A stretch of DNA of 64,000 nucleotides from a virus: positions 31,013-95,012 of IMG/VR virus record IMGVR_UViG_3300021425_000014. One strand, given 5' to 3'. Each line of letters opens with the position of its first letter. The first letter of the stretch is position 1. Shown one piece after another: positions 1 to 8,304 of this stretch. The notes beneath the pieces are model-generated. The model was not told the DNA's origin. It made no database searches and saw only the letters and a program-made list of their open reading frames with translations. The position numbers and the translations under genes were made by a program.

Positions 1-149
1 TCCCAGAAGAATATATACACCAAAAATTAAATCAATACGCCACATTCAAACTTCTCGACGCACTAGATGAATTGGTAGAAGATGGACTAGTAGTTAAAAG
101 CCAAAACGAAGATGGCGAAGATGTTTGGAGAATTGCAGGTACGGTCTAA
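1..149 (+). CDS. 3' end of a gene cut by the window edge (winged-helix-like tail)
   Basis: An open frame enters from the left edge and stops at 147-149 after 48 visible codons. The visible tail (YATFKLLDALDELVEDGLVV, then a hydrophilic turn and VWRIAG) has the helix, then two-strand wing pattern of a winged-helix DNA-binding domain, like the small regulator-like genes at 5417 and 35900. The start and most of the protein lie outside the window, so the family cannot be named. A strong terminator follows, so this is the last gene of its operon. Confidence 0.55.
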   Translation, partial: PEEYIHQKLNQYATFKLLDALDELVEDGLVVKSQNEDGEDVWRIAGTV

Positions 150-183
150 AATTATACTCACAAGGAGAGCAGCATCCCTTTAT

Positions 184-210
184 AAAACCCCTCTTAATCG
201 GGGGGTTTTA
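184..210 (+). terminator. Rho-independent terminator
   Basis: Stem AAAACCCC / GGGGGGTTTTA around an 8-base loop, followed by T-rich DNA. It separates the truncated left-edge gene from the ribonucleotide reductase gene. Confidence 0.75.
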
Positions 211-230
211 CTGTCCACAGGTTAAATAAA

Positions 231-2303
231 ATGGTATTCCTAACGAAAGATTTTCTTAAGAAGTACGAAGGCATTAGCCCATTCAGGAATGCAATGTCAG
301 AGTTCGTATACCTACGAACCTATTCGCGCTGGTTAGAAAAGCGCAGAGAGACTTGGCTTGAAACCTGCGAGCGAGTTGTAAACTACTCATTCAGGCTATA
401 TAGCGGCCCCAAGGGCCATCAAGAACTAGCGCAAGAAGCAGAAAAGATGTTTGACGATGTTTTCAATCTTCGTTACCTTCCCGCTGGTCGAACTCTATGG
501 GTTGGCGGAACAGAAATTATTGATCACGTAAGTGAGGCAAACTTCAACTGTTCATTTACTGCTATTGAAAAAATCGAGGACATTAAAGACCTATTCTTCC
601 TTTTGATGGTAGGAACAGGCGTAGGATTCTCTGTTCAAAAGCAGCATATTGAGAAACTTCCTAAGTTTAATAATAAGATTTCATTAGAAATTCAAGAGTA
701 TCAATCTAGACAGCCACATCTGCGAAACGAAGATACTTGGTCTTCTTGCAGCGCAGACGGTATTGGTGTTCTTACTATTGGCGATTCTCGCGAAGCATGG
801 GCGAACGGATTAGAAGTTTTCCTAAACTTAATGAGGAATGATAAGCTCAACAAGATCATTCTTAATCTAGACAATGTTCGCCCGAAAGGTGAGAGGTTAA
901 AGCGTTTCGGAGGCAAAGCATCTGGCCCAGAGCCATACGCTCAAATGATTAAAAAGATGCATGAAATAATCGCGGCAACTGATGGTACGCTTAAACCTGT
1001 AGATGTATTAGATATCTGTAATATCGCAGCAGAGAATGTAGTTGCCGGGGGTGTTAGACGCTCCGCCGAGTTAGCTATGGTTGACGCAGATGAAGAAGAA
1101 GCCATTTACGCCAAGAAGGGCTATTGGCTGACTGGCAAGTATCATCGTGCAATGTCAAACAACTCCATTGCTTTCTGGGAAAAGCCAACGAAAGAATATC
1201 TTGGCACGCTTATTGAATCAATCAAAGAGTCATATGAGCCTGGATTTATTAACGCCGAAGCCGCAAACCGGCGCAGGCCGTGGTTTTCCGGTTTCAATCC
1301 ATGCGTTGAAATCATTTTGGCTAACAAGGGATTTTGTAATCTTTCAACCGTATTCGTTCCTGCATTTATTAATGATAAAAATGAATTGCAGCTATACGAG
1401 TTAGAAAAAGCGGTACGAAACTCCGCTCGTCACTGCTTAAGAATCACTAATGTAGATATTTCATTAAAAGAATGGGATAAAAACCAAAAGCGAGATAGAT
1501 TGCTTGGCGTAAATCTAACTGGCGTAGAAGATGCATTCGACAAGTGCGGTATCTCAGATGATAAAAGAGGTTATATCTTTAACCTATTAAAGAGTGCTGC
1601 AAATGATGAAGCTGCTAAATATGCAAAAGAGATGAGAGTTCCTACCCCACTTTTGGTGACTACCATTCAGCCCGGCGGAACACTTAGCCAACTCAATGCT
1701 TCCGGGCCTTGTTCGCCAGGTTTTCACAAGTCCTTTGCTCCATTTATCAAGCGCACTGTCCGCATTTCTAGTCAAGATGCTCTAGCTAAGACGGTTCTCA
1801 AGCAAGGTTACAAAGTATATCCAGATCCCATGTCAGGCATCTCTTCTGCGGAATTCGACGCCATGACGCCAGAGAATCAGAAGAAGTGCTTGTCAACCGT
1901 ACCAACTTGGGTCGTAGTCTTTGGCATTGATACAGGTGCCAAAATGAAGGCATCGGACGAATCTGCCATTTCACAGCTAGAAAGATATAAGCAATATTTA
2001 CAAGACTACTCCGATCACAATGTATCATCCACAATTCAAGTTGCTGATGATGAATGGGATCAAGTAATTGACTGGATCTATGATAATTGGGATAGCTACA
2101 TTGGTGTGTCCTTCCAGAATAAATCTAATGATAAATATGATCTTCCGCCATACGAGGCAGTCACGGAAGAAGAGTATCATGAGATTATGAAGAACTGCCC
2201 GCCGATCGACCATGATCTGCTTAATAAGATTGAGAATGGTCATTCAAGCGCGGACGATGATCTTGGCAATGATTGCGCGGGAGGGGCTTGTCCAATCCGC
2301 TAG
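231..2303 (+). CDS. Class II (adenosylcobalamin-dependent) ribonucleoside-triphosphate reductase
   Basis: 690 aa, close to the size of monomeric B12-dependent reductases. It would reduce ribonucleotides to deoxyribonucleotides for phage DNA synthesis in the host cytoplasm. Visible hallmarks are an early cysteine in NFNCSFT (about residue 105), the NPC motif at residues 356-358, the CNLS motif with Cys369 (the position of the thiyl-radical cysteine in this family), the glycine-rich GTGVGFSV segment and a C-terminal redox pair, Cys682 and Cys687, in CAGGACPIR. The C-terminal tail is almost the signature of the Lactobacillus-type RTPR. The gene stands between two terminators, so it is probably monocistronic. 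Class I and III enzymes are excluded by the lack of a partner subunit gene nearby and by the domain pattern. The dUTPase next door serves the same pathway. Confidence 0.95.
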   Translation: MVFLTKDFLKKYEGISPFRNAMSEFVYLRTYSRWLEKRRETWLETCERVVNYSFRLYSGPKGHQELAQEAEKMFDDVFNLRYLPAGRTLWVGGTEIIDHVSEANFNCSFTAIEKIEDIKDLFFLLMVGTGVGFSVQKQHIEKLPKFNNKISLEIQEYQSRQPHLRNEDTWSSCSADGIGVLTIGDSREAWANGLEVFLNLMRNDKLNKIILNLDNVRPKGERLKRFGGKASGPEPYAQMIKKMHEIIAATDGTLKPVDVLDICNIAAENVVAGGVRRSAELAMVDADEEEAIYAKKGYWLTGKYHRAMSNNSIAFWEKPTKEYLGTLIESIKESYEPGFINAEAANRRRPWFSGFNPCVEIILANKGFCNLSTVFVPAFINDKNELQLYELEKAVRNSARHCLRITNVDISLKEWDKNQKRDRLLGVNLTGVEDAFDKCGISDDKRGYIFNLLKSAANDEAAKYAKEMRVPTPLLVTTIQPGGTLSQLNASGPCSPGFHKSFAPFIKRTVRISSQDALAKTVLKQGYKVYPDPMSGISSAEFDAMTPENQKKCLSTVPTWVVVFGIDTGAKMKASDESAISQLERYKQYLQDYSDHNVSSTIQVADDEWDQVIDWIYDNWDSYIGVSFQNKSNDKYDLPPYEAVTEEEYHEIMKNCPPIDHDLLNKIENGHSSADDDLGNDCAGGACPIR

Positions 2304-2312
2304 GAAACAAAG

Positions 2313-2340
2313 AAACCCCTTGCTTCGGCAGGGGGTTTTT
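2313..2340 (+). terminator. Terminator after ribonucleotide reductase
   Basis: AAACCCC, loop TTGCTTCGGCA, GGGGGTTTTT just after the TAG stop. The loop also holds the -35 box of the next promoter. Confidence 0.8.
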
Positions 2341-2348
2341 GCTATAAT
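2320..2348 (+). promoter_or_regulatory. Promoter of the dUTPase-replication operon, embedded in the terminator
   Basis: TTGCTT at 2320-2325, a 17-base spacer and perfect TATAAT at 2343-2348. The start codon of dUTPase follows 20 bases after the -10 box. The same TTGCTT-17-box arrangement inside a terminator occurs at 7574. Confidence 0.65.
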
Positions 2349-2367
2349 GGTATTCAAGGAGGGCCAT

Positions 2368-2838
2368 ATGAGCCAAAATATTATGGTATATCAAACTATT
2401 CCTGTTATTACTTTTCAAAAGACAGAAAGCTGTCCAGATGTAGTTCAGTTGCCCGATTATAAGACAGATCTCGCGGCGGCATTTGATCTACAGGCCGCTG
2501 AAACTGTCACGATCCCTGCTCGCTCTAAGGCGATTATTGGAACTGGCTTGCGGGCCTTGATTCCTGAGAACTTCTACGTTAGAATTGAATCACGTTCTGG
2601 CCTTAGTGCTAAATTTAGTATTGAAAAAGGCGCAGGTATAATTGACGCTGATTACTGTGACGAATGGCGTGTAATCCTTTATAATCACTCAAACGAGGCA
2701 ATCCATATTGTTGCAGGCGATCGCGTTGCGCAGGCCATTGTAGCACCCTGTATTCAGGCTTATTTAGAATGGGGCGAAGTACCAAACAAGCACCCTCAAT
2801 CGAACCGCAAGGGCGGATTTGGCTCAACTGGAGTTTGA
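2368..2838 (+). CDS. dut: Trimeric dUTP pyrophosphatase (dUTPase)
   Basis: 156 aa. It hydrolyses dUTP to dUMP and PPi, keeping uracil out of phage DNA and feeding dTMP synthesis. All five conserved motifs are visible in order: AAAFDL (motif 1), RSGLSAK (2), GAGIIDADYCDEW (3, with the catalytic Asp), GDRVAQ (4) and a glycine-rich C-terminal arm RKGGFGSTG (5) that closes over the active site. Motif 1 has AAAFDL where AGxDL is usual, a mild deviation. The start was chosen at ATG 2368 because AAGGAGGG lies directly upstream; the open frame extends further upstream but overlaps the previous gene. It is the first gene of an operon running through the helicase and primase genes. Confidence 0.95.
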   Translation: MSQNIMVYQTIPVITFQKTESCPDVVQLPDYKTDLAAAFDLQAAETVTIPARSKAIIGTGLRALIPENFYVRIESRSGLSAKFSIEKGAGIIDADYCDEWRVILYNHSNEAIHIVAGDRVAQAIVAPCIQAYLEWGEVPNKHPQSNRKGGFGSTGV

Positions 2839-2839
2839 A

Positions 2840-3388
2840 ATGAAAATTGCTTTAATGGGAGCAAACAACACGGGTAAGACTACCCTAGCTATTGAGCTAC
2901 ATAAGATCGTTGGAAACACTCATGGCCTAATCGCATATAGTAGGCCAACCGCTGCCGCAAGGCGACTGGGGTATCAAAGCGCAAGAGATGTTCCAGAAGA
3001 TGTAGAAAAACAATTCGAGTTTCAATATGAATGTTTATTGGAACAAATTCGGGCACAAAAACAAATGGGAAAAAACTACATAGCAGATAGATCAACGCTT
3101 GATCCGCTCGCATTTTTAAACGCTAAGTTACCATTTTTAAATCTAACAATACAGCATCAAATGTATGAGAAGTTGGCTTTCGAATTCTGCGAATATGACT
3201 TTCTGTTCTTTGTGCCAGCATTTGGTGGCAAGATGGAAGATAATGGCGTCAGATTATTAACACCACAGGAGCCAGTAGAATTAGAAATAAAAAAACTACT
3301 TGCAAAGAGTAAGAAGCCGGCGTATACTCTCAAAACAACTTCGCTAACTAATCGCGTTCAGGAAGTTTGCCAGATTTTGAGGATCTAA
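2840..3388 (+). CDS. P-loop NTPase / nucleotide-kinase-like protein
   Basis: 182 aa. A Walker A loop GANNTGKTT near residue 8 follows a hydrophobic first strand, and a later segment IADRSTLDPLAF resembles the substrate-binding DRS/T motif of AAA_28-type and deoxynucleoside-kinase-like ATPases. The start at 2840 follows the dUTPase stop by one base, so translation is coupled, and the stop overlaps the helicase start (TAATG). Placement between dUTPase and helicase suggests a role in nucleotide supply or replication. The substrate cannot be read from the sequence. An alternative is a NadR-like or general AAA ATPase. Confidence 0.75.
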   Translation: MKIALMGANNTGKTTLAIELHKIVGNTHGLIAYSRPTAAARRLGYQSARDVPEDVEKQFEFQYECLLEQIRAQKQMGKNYIADRSTLDPLAFLNAKLPFLNLTIQHQMYEKLAFEFCEYDFLFFVPAFGGKMEDNGVRLLTPQEPVELEIKKLLAKSKKPAYTLKTTSLTNRVQEVCQILRI

Positions 3389-4611
3389 TGAATTACGACA
3401 AAGACACAAAGGATTATCTTCTTCGCGCACTTATTACAAAAATGTGCGAGGAAAAAGAGTACATCGATCTTCGTTATGATAAAGACTTCTTCGAGGATCA
3501 CTGGTTAATATTTAAAAAGATCAATGATCGCAAGAATGATATGCCTTCATTGACCTACATTAAAGAAACGTACAAATTTAAACCGCACTCAACGGATTAC
3601 ACCATTACCGATCTAGTAGAGAAACTTAATCAGTTCTATTACTACGAAAAAACAAACATCGTGCTTAGAGACGTTATCACCGCTCGTAAAAATGGAACCG
3701 ATACGAATGATGCTATTACTGCCCTAGACAATCTGAACAAAGAGTTCTCTAAGATTCGTAGTGCAATCACTAACACTCAAGTTGTTGACATTGCAAATGA
3801 ACCAGAAAAGGTTGCCGAAGAATACCGTAAGGTAAAAGAAAACCTAACACTTATTCCAACTGGACTTGGAAGGCTTGACGACATCTGCTGCCCAAGGCTT
3901 GGTAACTTCCTGTTACTATGCGCTGCAACTGGTGGCGGCAAGTCGCTTATTATGACTCATATGCAAAAAGCGGCGAACGAAAACAACATTCCCTCTTTGT
4001 ACATCTCTCTAGAAATGACTCTAGTGGAGCAAACAAACCGCTTATTGGCACTCAAGGGCATCAAATCGTTTACAGATCTGCACAATAACAATGTAGACCC
4101 CAAAGAGTATCAAGACCTGGTTAAACAGCTAAATAGCTCAAATACTCATATTCTTACAAGGACAACGGAAACAAAGATCAATCTTCAAACTATTGAGAAA
4201 TATGTGCAAGAATTAAAGCCGCGCGTTGTTTTCCTAGATTATATGACACTGCTGCAAGATGCTGACTTCTCTTGGAATTCGGAAGTATCAATCAGTGCAG
4301 AATTAAAGCGTATCGCGCTACAGAATAATCTACTGATGATCTCAGCAGTTCAAGCAGACTCAGCCTCTATGACGAGTGGCGAGGTTCCAGATCTTCATAA
4401 TGTTCGCGGTAATAAATCGTTCTCTTTTGACACAGATATGTTCGTTGGCCTAGCTTCAGAACGCTACTTAACTGAGCCCGATAAGTTTAAGTTTAAGTTT
4501 GCTGTTCGTAAGAATCGCAATGGCATCCTTACCGAGTTTGCCTATCGCGTTAAGCCCGAAACTGGAATATTCGAAGACATTACCGATGATGTTGCGAATG
4601 GTTTAGCATAA
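3388..4611 (+). CDS. DnaB-like replicative DNA helicase
   Basis: 407 aa. RecA-fold hexameric helicase expected to unwind the fork in the 5'-3' direction with the primase encoded two genes downstream. The Walker A box (CAATGGGKSLI) lies near residue 180, a SLEM motif follows (typical of DnaB, in YISLEMT), and Walker B is VVFLDYMTLL near residue 280. A loop with QADSASM and an arginine-rich C-terminal segment (AVRKNRNG) follow. The first 150 residues form a helical N-terminal region of the kind that binds primase. It is shorter than bacterial DnaB (about 470 aa) but normal for phage. Start and stop overlap the neighbours by TAATG, indicating tight translational coupling. Confidence 0.9.
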   Translation: MNYDKDTKDYLLRALITKMCEEKEYIDLRYDKDFFEDHWLIFKKINDRKNDMPSLTYIKETYKFKPHSTDYTITDLVEKLNQFYYYEKTNIVLRDVITARKNGTDTNDAITALDNLNKEFSKIRSAITNTQVVDIANEPEKVAEEYRKVKENLTLIPTGLGRLDDICCPRLGNFLLLCAATGGGKSLIMTHMQKAANENNIPSLYISLEMTLVEQTNRLLALKGIKSFTDLHNNNVDPKEYQDLVKQLNSSNTHILTRTTETKINLQTIEKYVQELKPRVVFLDYMTLLQDADFSWNSEVSISAELKRIALQNNLLMISAVQADSASMTSGEVPDLHNVRGNKSFSFDTDMFVGLASERYLTEPDKFKFKFAVRKNRNGILTEFAYRVKPETGIFEDITDDVANGLA

Positions 4612-5417
4612 TGTCAAATAATTTTCATATCAAACCAATAATCAAGCAAGTTGGCAACAAAAGCTGGCTCAAGGAAGATGTATGGAGATTTTATCTAAGG
4701 TCTTCGGTTAATGCTGGGAAAAGCCTTAGATTCGTTGATCCCTTTTGCGGAAGCTTAGCGGTTCCATTTTTTATTATCCCAGATCGGGCTTGGGTTAACG
4801 ATGCAAATCATTATATAATTAATTTATACAAACAACTTATTATTAACCCAACTATGCCACCACAAGAAAGAAGCAAGGAGCTATATCTATCAAAGCGAAA
4901 TGAGTTTAATAATCTAATTGAAAATGGCGTAACTGATGGTAGAGAATTAGCGGAATTATTTTACTACTTAAATAGATTTGGATATAATGGGGTGATTAGA
5001 TTCAATAAAAGTGGTAAATTTAATACACCATTTGGCATGTCGAAAATATATAATACAGATTTTGAGACTGAAGCTAGTGTTCTAAAAGATTGGAAGATAA
5101 CAAATCTAGACTTCAGGGAAGTGATTCATAATTGCGATGAATCCGATTTTATATTTGCAGATCCACCATACGATGAGCAATTTAATCACTATGTAAAAGC
5201 TTCATTTCCTTGGGAGAATCAAGTAGACTTAGCACAATTACTAGCAAAGCACCCTGGGCCAGTAGTGACAACAAATAATCCTAGTGATAGAATCGTTGAA
5301 TTATATACTTCACTTGGCTTCTCAAGAATTAACAGGCGTAGGTTTAATCATTTAAAAAATGCTAAACTTCAAACTGGATTGGTATTCAAGGAAGTTATTT
5401 TTACGAGGAACATCTAA
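4611..5417 (+). CDS. D12-class (Dam-type) adenine-N6 DNA methyltransferase
   Basis: 268 aa. It transfers a methyl group from S-adenosylmethionine to adenine. The order is typical of the D12/alpha class: KQVGNKSWL at the N terminus, SAM-binding FVDPFCGSLAVPF near residue 42, then the catalytic FADPPYDEQF near residue 182. Relatives usually recognise GATC, but the target-recognition region cannot be read with certainty. No restriction enzyme gene lies beside it, so it is a solitary methylase that could protect phage DNA or act as a regulator. The window is rich in clustered GATC sites at the cassette operators and at two iteron fields, which makes the specificity of this enzyme interesting. A second, unrelated methyltransferase is at 33688. 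Confidence 0.9.
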   Translation: MSNNFHIKPIIKQVGNKSWLKEDVWRFYLRSSVNAGKSLRFVDPFCGSLAVPFFIIPDRAWVNDANHYIINLYKQLIINPTMPPQERSKELYLSKRNEFNNLIENGVTDGRELAELFYYLNRFGYNGVIRFNKSGKFNTPFGMSKIYNTDFETEASVLKDWKITNLDFREVIHNCDESDFIFADPPYDEQFNHYVKASFPWENQVDLAQLLAKHPGPVVTTNNPSDRIVELYTSLGFSRINRRRFNHLKNAKLQTGLVFKEVIFTRNI

Positions 5418-5749
5418 TGAATATGCCAGCAGAAAAGCGGTGCGAAAAGCTTCTTTCCGTAATTAATGCAAAGGAGTATTATCATTCTGGAATAACTGAT
5501 AGATTTGCGGCAAGCCATCTTGGTTGGGAAATTAGCTCAGTTAGATCAACCGCTAGTCAACTACAAAACAAGGGCTATGTCTACGTGGTAAAAGATGATG
5601 ATGATTATTGGAAACTTTTTTCCGATACAACATTAGATGAAGATGACACTCAGGAAATCCAAGAAGAACTAGATGACGCAATTTACGAGCTAGGACAAGA
5701 TATCGCAAATGCTATTGCAAAATATGTCAAATCAACTAAACGTAACTGA
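5417..5749 (+). CDS. Small winged-helix-like protein, function unknown
   Basis: 110 aa. Residues 1-60 show helix-turn-helix spacing (FAASHLGWEISSVRSTASQL followed by a short wing GYVYVVKDDDDYWKLF). The C-terminal 45 residues are strongly acidic and probably helical. The start overlaps the stop of the methylase gene (TAATG), and the 3' end overlaps the primase start by 26 bases, so it is made together with the replication proteins. It could be an operon regulator or a replisome adaptor. No close family is recognised. Confidence 0.7.
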   Translation: MNMPAEKRCEKLLSVINAKEYYHSGITDRFAASHLGWEISSVRSTASQLQNKGYVYVVKDDDDYWKLFSDTTLDEDDTQEIQEELDDAIYELGQDIANAIAKYVKSTKRN

Positions 5750-6608
5750 ATCCAAGCTACAGAAAGCAGGATTCTTGATCTCGTATCGCTCAAAAGGTGA
5801 GCTTAAACTACAAAACTGTCCACTCCATCGCGATAAAACGCCAAGCCTAAGTATTAACACAATTGATAAAACTTATAATTGTTTCTCATGCGGAGACAAA
5901 GGTACTATCAATAAGCTTCTTTCGTATTTTGGGATTGATAGTTATAATGCCCCAAAATTGGATGAACTTGAAGATTTACTTTTGGAACAAGAAGAGCAGC
6001 AAATTGAGGAAAATCAATACACTGCCGACGAAAGAGAACTAATTAAATTCAGATACTTTCATCCGTATCTAGTAAAACGCGGCCTATCAAAAGACTTCAT
6101 TCTTGCAAATAAAATAGGTTTTGATCCAGAAAGAGCAAGAGTGACGATCCCTATTTACTTTGATGATAAATATTATGGCTGTGCAGCAAGAACGGTTATT
6201 GACGAGATCCCGAAAATAACTTATAATAAGGGTATGCCAAAGGACAAGATACTCTATATGCCGGTTGTTCGGCACGATTCAGAGTTTATTGTCGTAGTAG
6301 AAGGCCCGATTGATGCCCTAAAAGCATCTTACTTTGGTCAAGATTCAGTCTGCATTATGGGATGCAATCCTTCGCTGGTTCAGATCAATTTGATCAAGCG
6401 TATTGCCAACGGTCGCAAGGTTGTGTTAGCATTAGATAATGACGATCCAGGAAAGAGAGGTATTGAAAAATGGTTCAAGCTAACTTCGGATATTGAGACA
6501 AGTGTATTTGCTTATCCTCAAGGCGTCAAAGATATTGGCGATATGAATAAGCAGCAATTCGAAAATGGTTTGCAGCAATCAGTTTTGTTTTGGGAGTCTA
6601 TAGCTTGA
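5724..6608 (+). CDS. DnaG-type DNA primase (CHC2 zinc finger and TOPRIM)
   Basis: 294 aa. It synthesises RNA primers for lagging-strand synthesis. The N-terminal CHC2 zinc finger is visible (C-x2-H near residue 32, then C-x2-C in NCFSCGDKG near residue 53), followed by a central region and a TOPRIM domain with VVEGPIDALKA (catalytic Glu near residue 192) and LALDNDDPGKRG (metal-binding DxD near residue 237). It is half the length of bacterial DnaG (about 600 aa), because the helicase-binding C-terminal domain is absent; this is usual in phages that encode their own helicase. The start at 5724 was preferred over an ATG 15 bases upstream on length grounds only. Confidence 0.9.
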   Translation: MSNQLNVTESKLQKAGFLISYRSKGELKLQNCPLHRDKTPSLSINTIDKTYNCFSCGDKGTINKLLSYFGIDSYNAPKLDELEDLLLEQEEQQIEENQYTADERELIKFRYFHPYLVKRGLSKDFILANKIGFDPERARVTIPIYFDDKYYGCAARTVIDEIPKITYNKGMPKDKILYMPVVRHDSEFIVVVEGPIDALKASYFGQDSVCIMGCNPSLVQINLIKRIANGRKVVLALDNDDPGKRGIEKWFKLTSDIETSVFAYPQGVKDIGDMNKQQFENGLQQSVLFWESIA

Positions 6609-6760
6609 GCCTGAATGATAGCAAATGGTTTGATACTGAGAGTAACTTCAAGGATGTTGTCAAGAGAAAGCGGGGAAATAAAGCCCGAGAAGCGTATGAC
6701 ACATTAGATGAAGAACTCGAAGCCCTTAAAGAGATTGACACTGACTTTTTTGGAGATTAA
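6605..6760 (+). CDS. Small charged protein with TTG start
   Basis: 51 aa, read from TTG at 6605, whose last bases overlap the TGA of the primase gene; GGGAG lies eight bases upstream. The protein is highly charged: a basic centre (VVKRKRGNKAREA) and an acidic tail ending in DTDFFGD. It fills the gap between primase and the SSB-like gene without leaving unused DNA, the main reason to accept it. The acidic C terminus with aromatic residues may bind a replication partner, which is speculative. No family is recognised. Confidence 0.55.
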   Translation: MSLNDSKWFDTESNFKDVVKRKRGNKAREAYDTLDEELEALKEIDTDFFGD

Positions 6761-6767
6761 TTAACAA

Positions 6768-7532
6768 ATGAACTTGAATGATATTTTTAATGCACCGGCC
6801 ACCAGCAGCGAATCAACCGAAAGCGTGTATGTCAAATATGACTACAAGACGCAATTCATCCGCTTTCGATTCCTAGAAGAGCTAGAAGTCCTTAAGGCAA
6901 ATACCCAAGTATCACACTGGGTAAAGGGCGTTGGTATGGTTCAGTGCAACCTTAAACCCCTATACGACAAGAACAAAGGAACAATCTTTCTTTGGGATGG
7001 CTGGGGAAAGGATAAGACCACTGGTGTTAGGATCAACAAGAGCCCTGAATTCAACTGCGTATTCTGCGCCGAAACGCGCAAAGCGAAGGACGAAGCAGGC
7101 AATGATCTACAGGCACAAATCACGGCAGGTAACCTGCATCGCCGCTCACAATCTTTCGTAGCAAATGTAGTATATGAAATCCTTGAACGCAAAGCTGGCC
7201 AAAAGAAGCCAGAAGTTGTTAAGCAAGCATCTCAAGCGCTGCTTCGTATTCGCATTAATGATCTATTCTCCGATAAAGGTAAGGGTGAATACAAGACTCT
7301 TAATAACTTCAACGACATCAAGGGAACTATCACGGAACATTGGTTTGTTATGAATGGCGAAGGCCGCATCACGCCAGACGATCCTCTTACCACTGCCGAA
7401 AAAGAGGAAGTCTTCGAATGGATTGAGCGCAAGGCACCGATGCCCTATCAGGACGGCAAGGAGCGTTACGCCAAGAAGTCGCAGGCGGTATCCGAAGCTG
7501 AACCGTTCAAAGAAGAAGACATCGCCTTCTAA
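6768..7532 (+). CDS. Single-stranded DNA binding protein (phage SSB-like)
   Basis: 254 aa. Recognised by position in the replication operon and by the C-terminal tip: an acidic stretch ending EEDIAF, the same design as the bacterial SSB tail (acidic residues and a terminal Phe) that recruits replication partners. The core has a cysteine pair CVFCAET near residue 100, basic and aromatic residues spaced as in OB-type DNA-binding surfaces, and a region resembling T4 gp32-like phage proteins. The open frame starts at ATG 6768. A terminator follows, so this is probably the last gene of the operon that starts at 2320. A zinc role for the cysteines cannot be shown because only one pair is evident. 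Confidence 0.75.
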   Translation: MNLNDIFNAPATSSESTESVYVKYDYKTQFIRFRFLEELEVLKANTQVSHWVKGVGMVQCNLKPLYDKNKGTIFLWDGWGKDKTTGVRINKSPEFNCVFCAETRKAKDEAGNDLQAQITAGNLHRRSQSFVANVVYEILERKAGQKKPEVVKQASQALLRIRINDLFSDKGKGEYKTLNNFNDIKGTITEHWFVMNGEGRITPDDPLTTAEKEEVFEWIERKAPMPYQDGKERYAKKSQAVSEAEPFKEEDIAF

Positions 7533-7547
7533 TCTAAGTAAGCCCTG

Positions 7548-7579
7548 CCCTCGATCTGAAAAGATCGGGGGTATTGCTT
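7548..7579 (+). terminator. Terminator after the SSB-like gene
   Basis: Stem CCCTCGATCT / AGATCGGGGG with a GAAA loop and one wobble pair, followed by a T-containing tail that also holds the next -35 box. Confidence 0.6.
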
Positions 7580-7602
7580 TATGGGTGTAATTGGGTTACA
7601 AT
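7574..7602 (+). promoter_or_regulatory. Promoter for the deaminase group
   Basis: TTGCTT at 7574-7579, 17 bases, TACAAT at 7597-7602. This is the same -35 box and spacing as the dUTPase promoter, again at the edge of a terminator. Confidence 0.55.
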
Positions 7603-7625
7603 ATGGTAACAGAAAGGACATTGAA

Positions 7626-7703
7626 ATGCAGTTATTTCCATTATTCTTTGAACTACCGCGCTTCTCATTAAATTATTCCGACTTCTGGGAGGAACGACTG
7701 TGA
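7626..7703 (+). CDS. 25-residue leader peptide ahead of the deaminase
   Basis: A short frame starts at ATG 7626 with GAAAGGA upstream and encodes MQLFPLFFELPRF followed by 12 more residues. Its stop (TGA 7701-7703) overlaps the GTG start of the deaminase at 7700, and its last codons contain the GGGAGGA ribosome binding site of that gene. It may serve mainly to couple translation. It is rich in aromatic and hydrophobic residues; no function is recognised. Confidence 0.5.
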   Translation: MQLFPLFFELPRFSLNYSDFWEERL

Positions 7704-8125
7704 TTCCACAGAGAAGTTACGACATAGAAGATCCTTTGATAGAAGAGGCTAGGCATTATCGTTGGCTTAGCTGCGCTGCTAAATTAGCGCACAAATCAAC
7801 TTATAAGAAGTATAAAATGGCCGCAGTATGCGTCAAGGGCGGAAGAGTTGTTGGAGTTGGCTTCAATAAAGACAAAAACGGCGTAATTAAAAATAAAAAC
7901 TATTTACTCAAAGGGCATCACGCGGAGCTTGATCTGATTCTTTCCATGCCAAGAGAAGTTTTAAAAGGCTCTATAATATATGTAGCTGGAATCACACGCG
8001 GTGGTTCGCTCTGTTGGTCGTCTAAACCCTGCTCAGCCTGCCAGGCCACGCTGCGCTCATATGGCATTAAAGCTGCGATATACCACGATCAGTACGGGAG
8101 GGCATACGAATGGCGAACCAAGTGA
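7700..8125 (+). CDS. Cytidine/deoxycytidylate-deaminase-like protein
   Basis: 141 aa, GTG start with GGGAGGA eight bases upstream. Zinc-dependent deaminase fold: HAELDLI (His ligand plus the catalytic Glu proton shuttle) near residue 74 and PCSACQATL (two Cys ligands) near residue 113. The substrate is probably a cytosine nucleoside or nucleotide, giving uracil for dTMP synthesis in line with the dUTPase and reductase. The dNTP-binding insertions of true dCMP deaminases are not evident, so a generic CMP/dCMP-deaminase-fold protein is the safest call. The last 16 bases overlap the next gene. Confidence 0.8.
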   Translation: MIPQRSYDIEDPLIEEARHYRWLSCAAKLAHKSTYKKYKMAAVCVKGGRVVGVGFNKDKNGVIKNKNYLLKGHHAELDLILSMPREVLKGSIIYVAGITRGGSLCWSSKPCSACQATLRSYGIKAAIYHDQYGRAYEWRTK

Positions 8126-8304
8126 TGACAGAAGTAGCAATCGGCGTTACTATGTTATACGCTATATCCTCAACTTTAATTCTTAGTCTAAAAATCAGGG
8201 AACTAAACAGAAGAATATTAAGACTAGAATTTCAATACAGAGGGCGCGCGTTTAGAGAGCTTGTGGGCCTGAGTGAAAAAATGGGCCTATACGAAGACAA
8301 ATAA
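8110..8304 (+). CDS. Small single-span membrane protein
   Basis: 64 aa. An uninterrupted hydrophobic stretch (residues 7-27, including AIGVTMLYAISSTLILSL) is followed by a basic, helical cytoplasmic-type tail (IRELNRRILRLEFQYR). It overlaps the deaminase gene by 16 bases and is presumably co-translated. No family is recognised. Small one-span proteins in phage early operons often act on the host membrane or on other phages, but nothing in the sequence shows this. Confidence 0.6.
   Translation: MANQVMTEVAIGVTMLYAISSTLILSLKIRELNRRILRLEFQYRGRAFRELVGLSEKMGLYEDK

Noticed and set aside
4611-5417. Restriction-modification system with this methylase.
   Set aside because: No endonuclease gene lies adjacent, and the flanking genes are replication genes.
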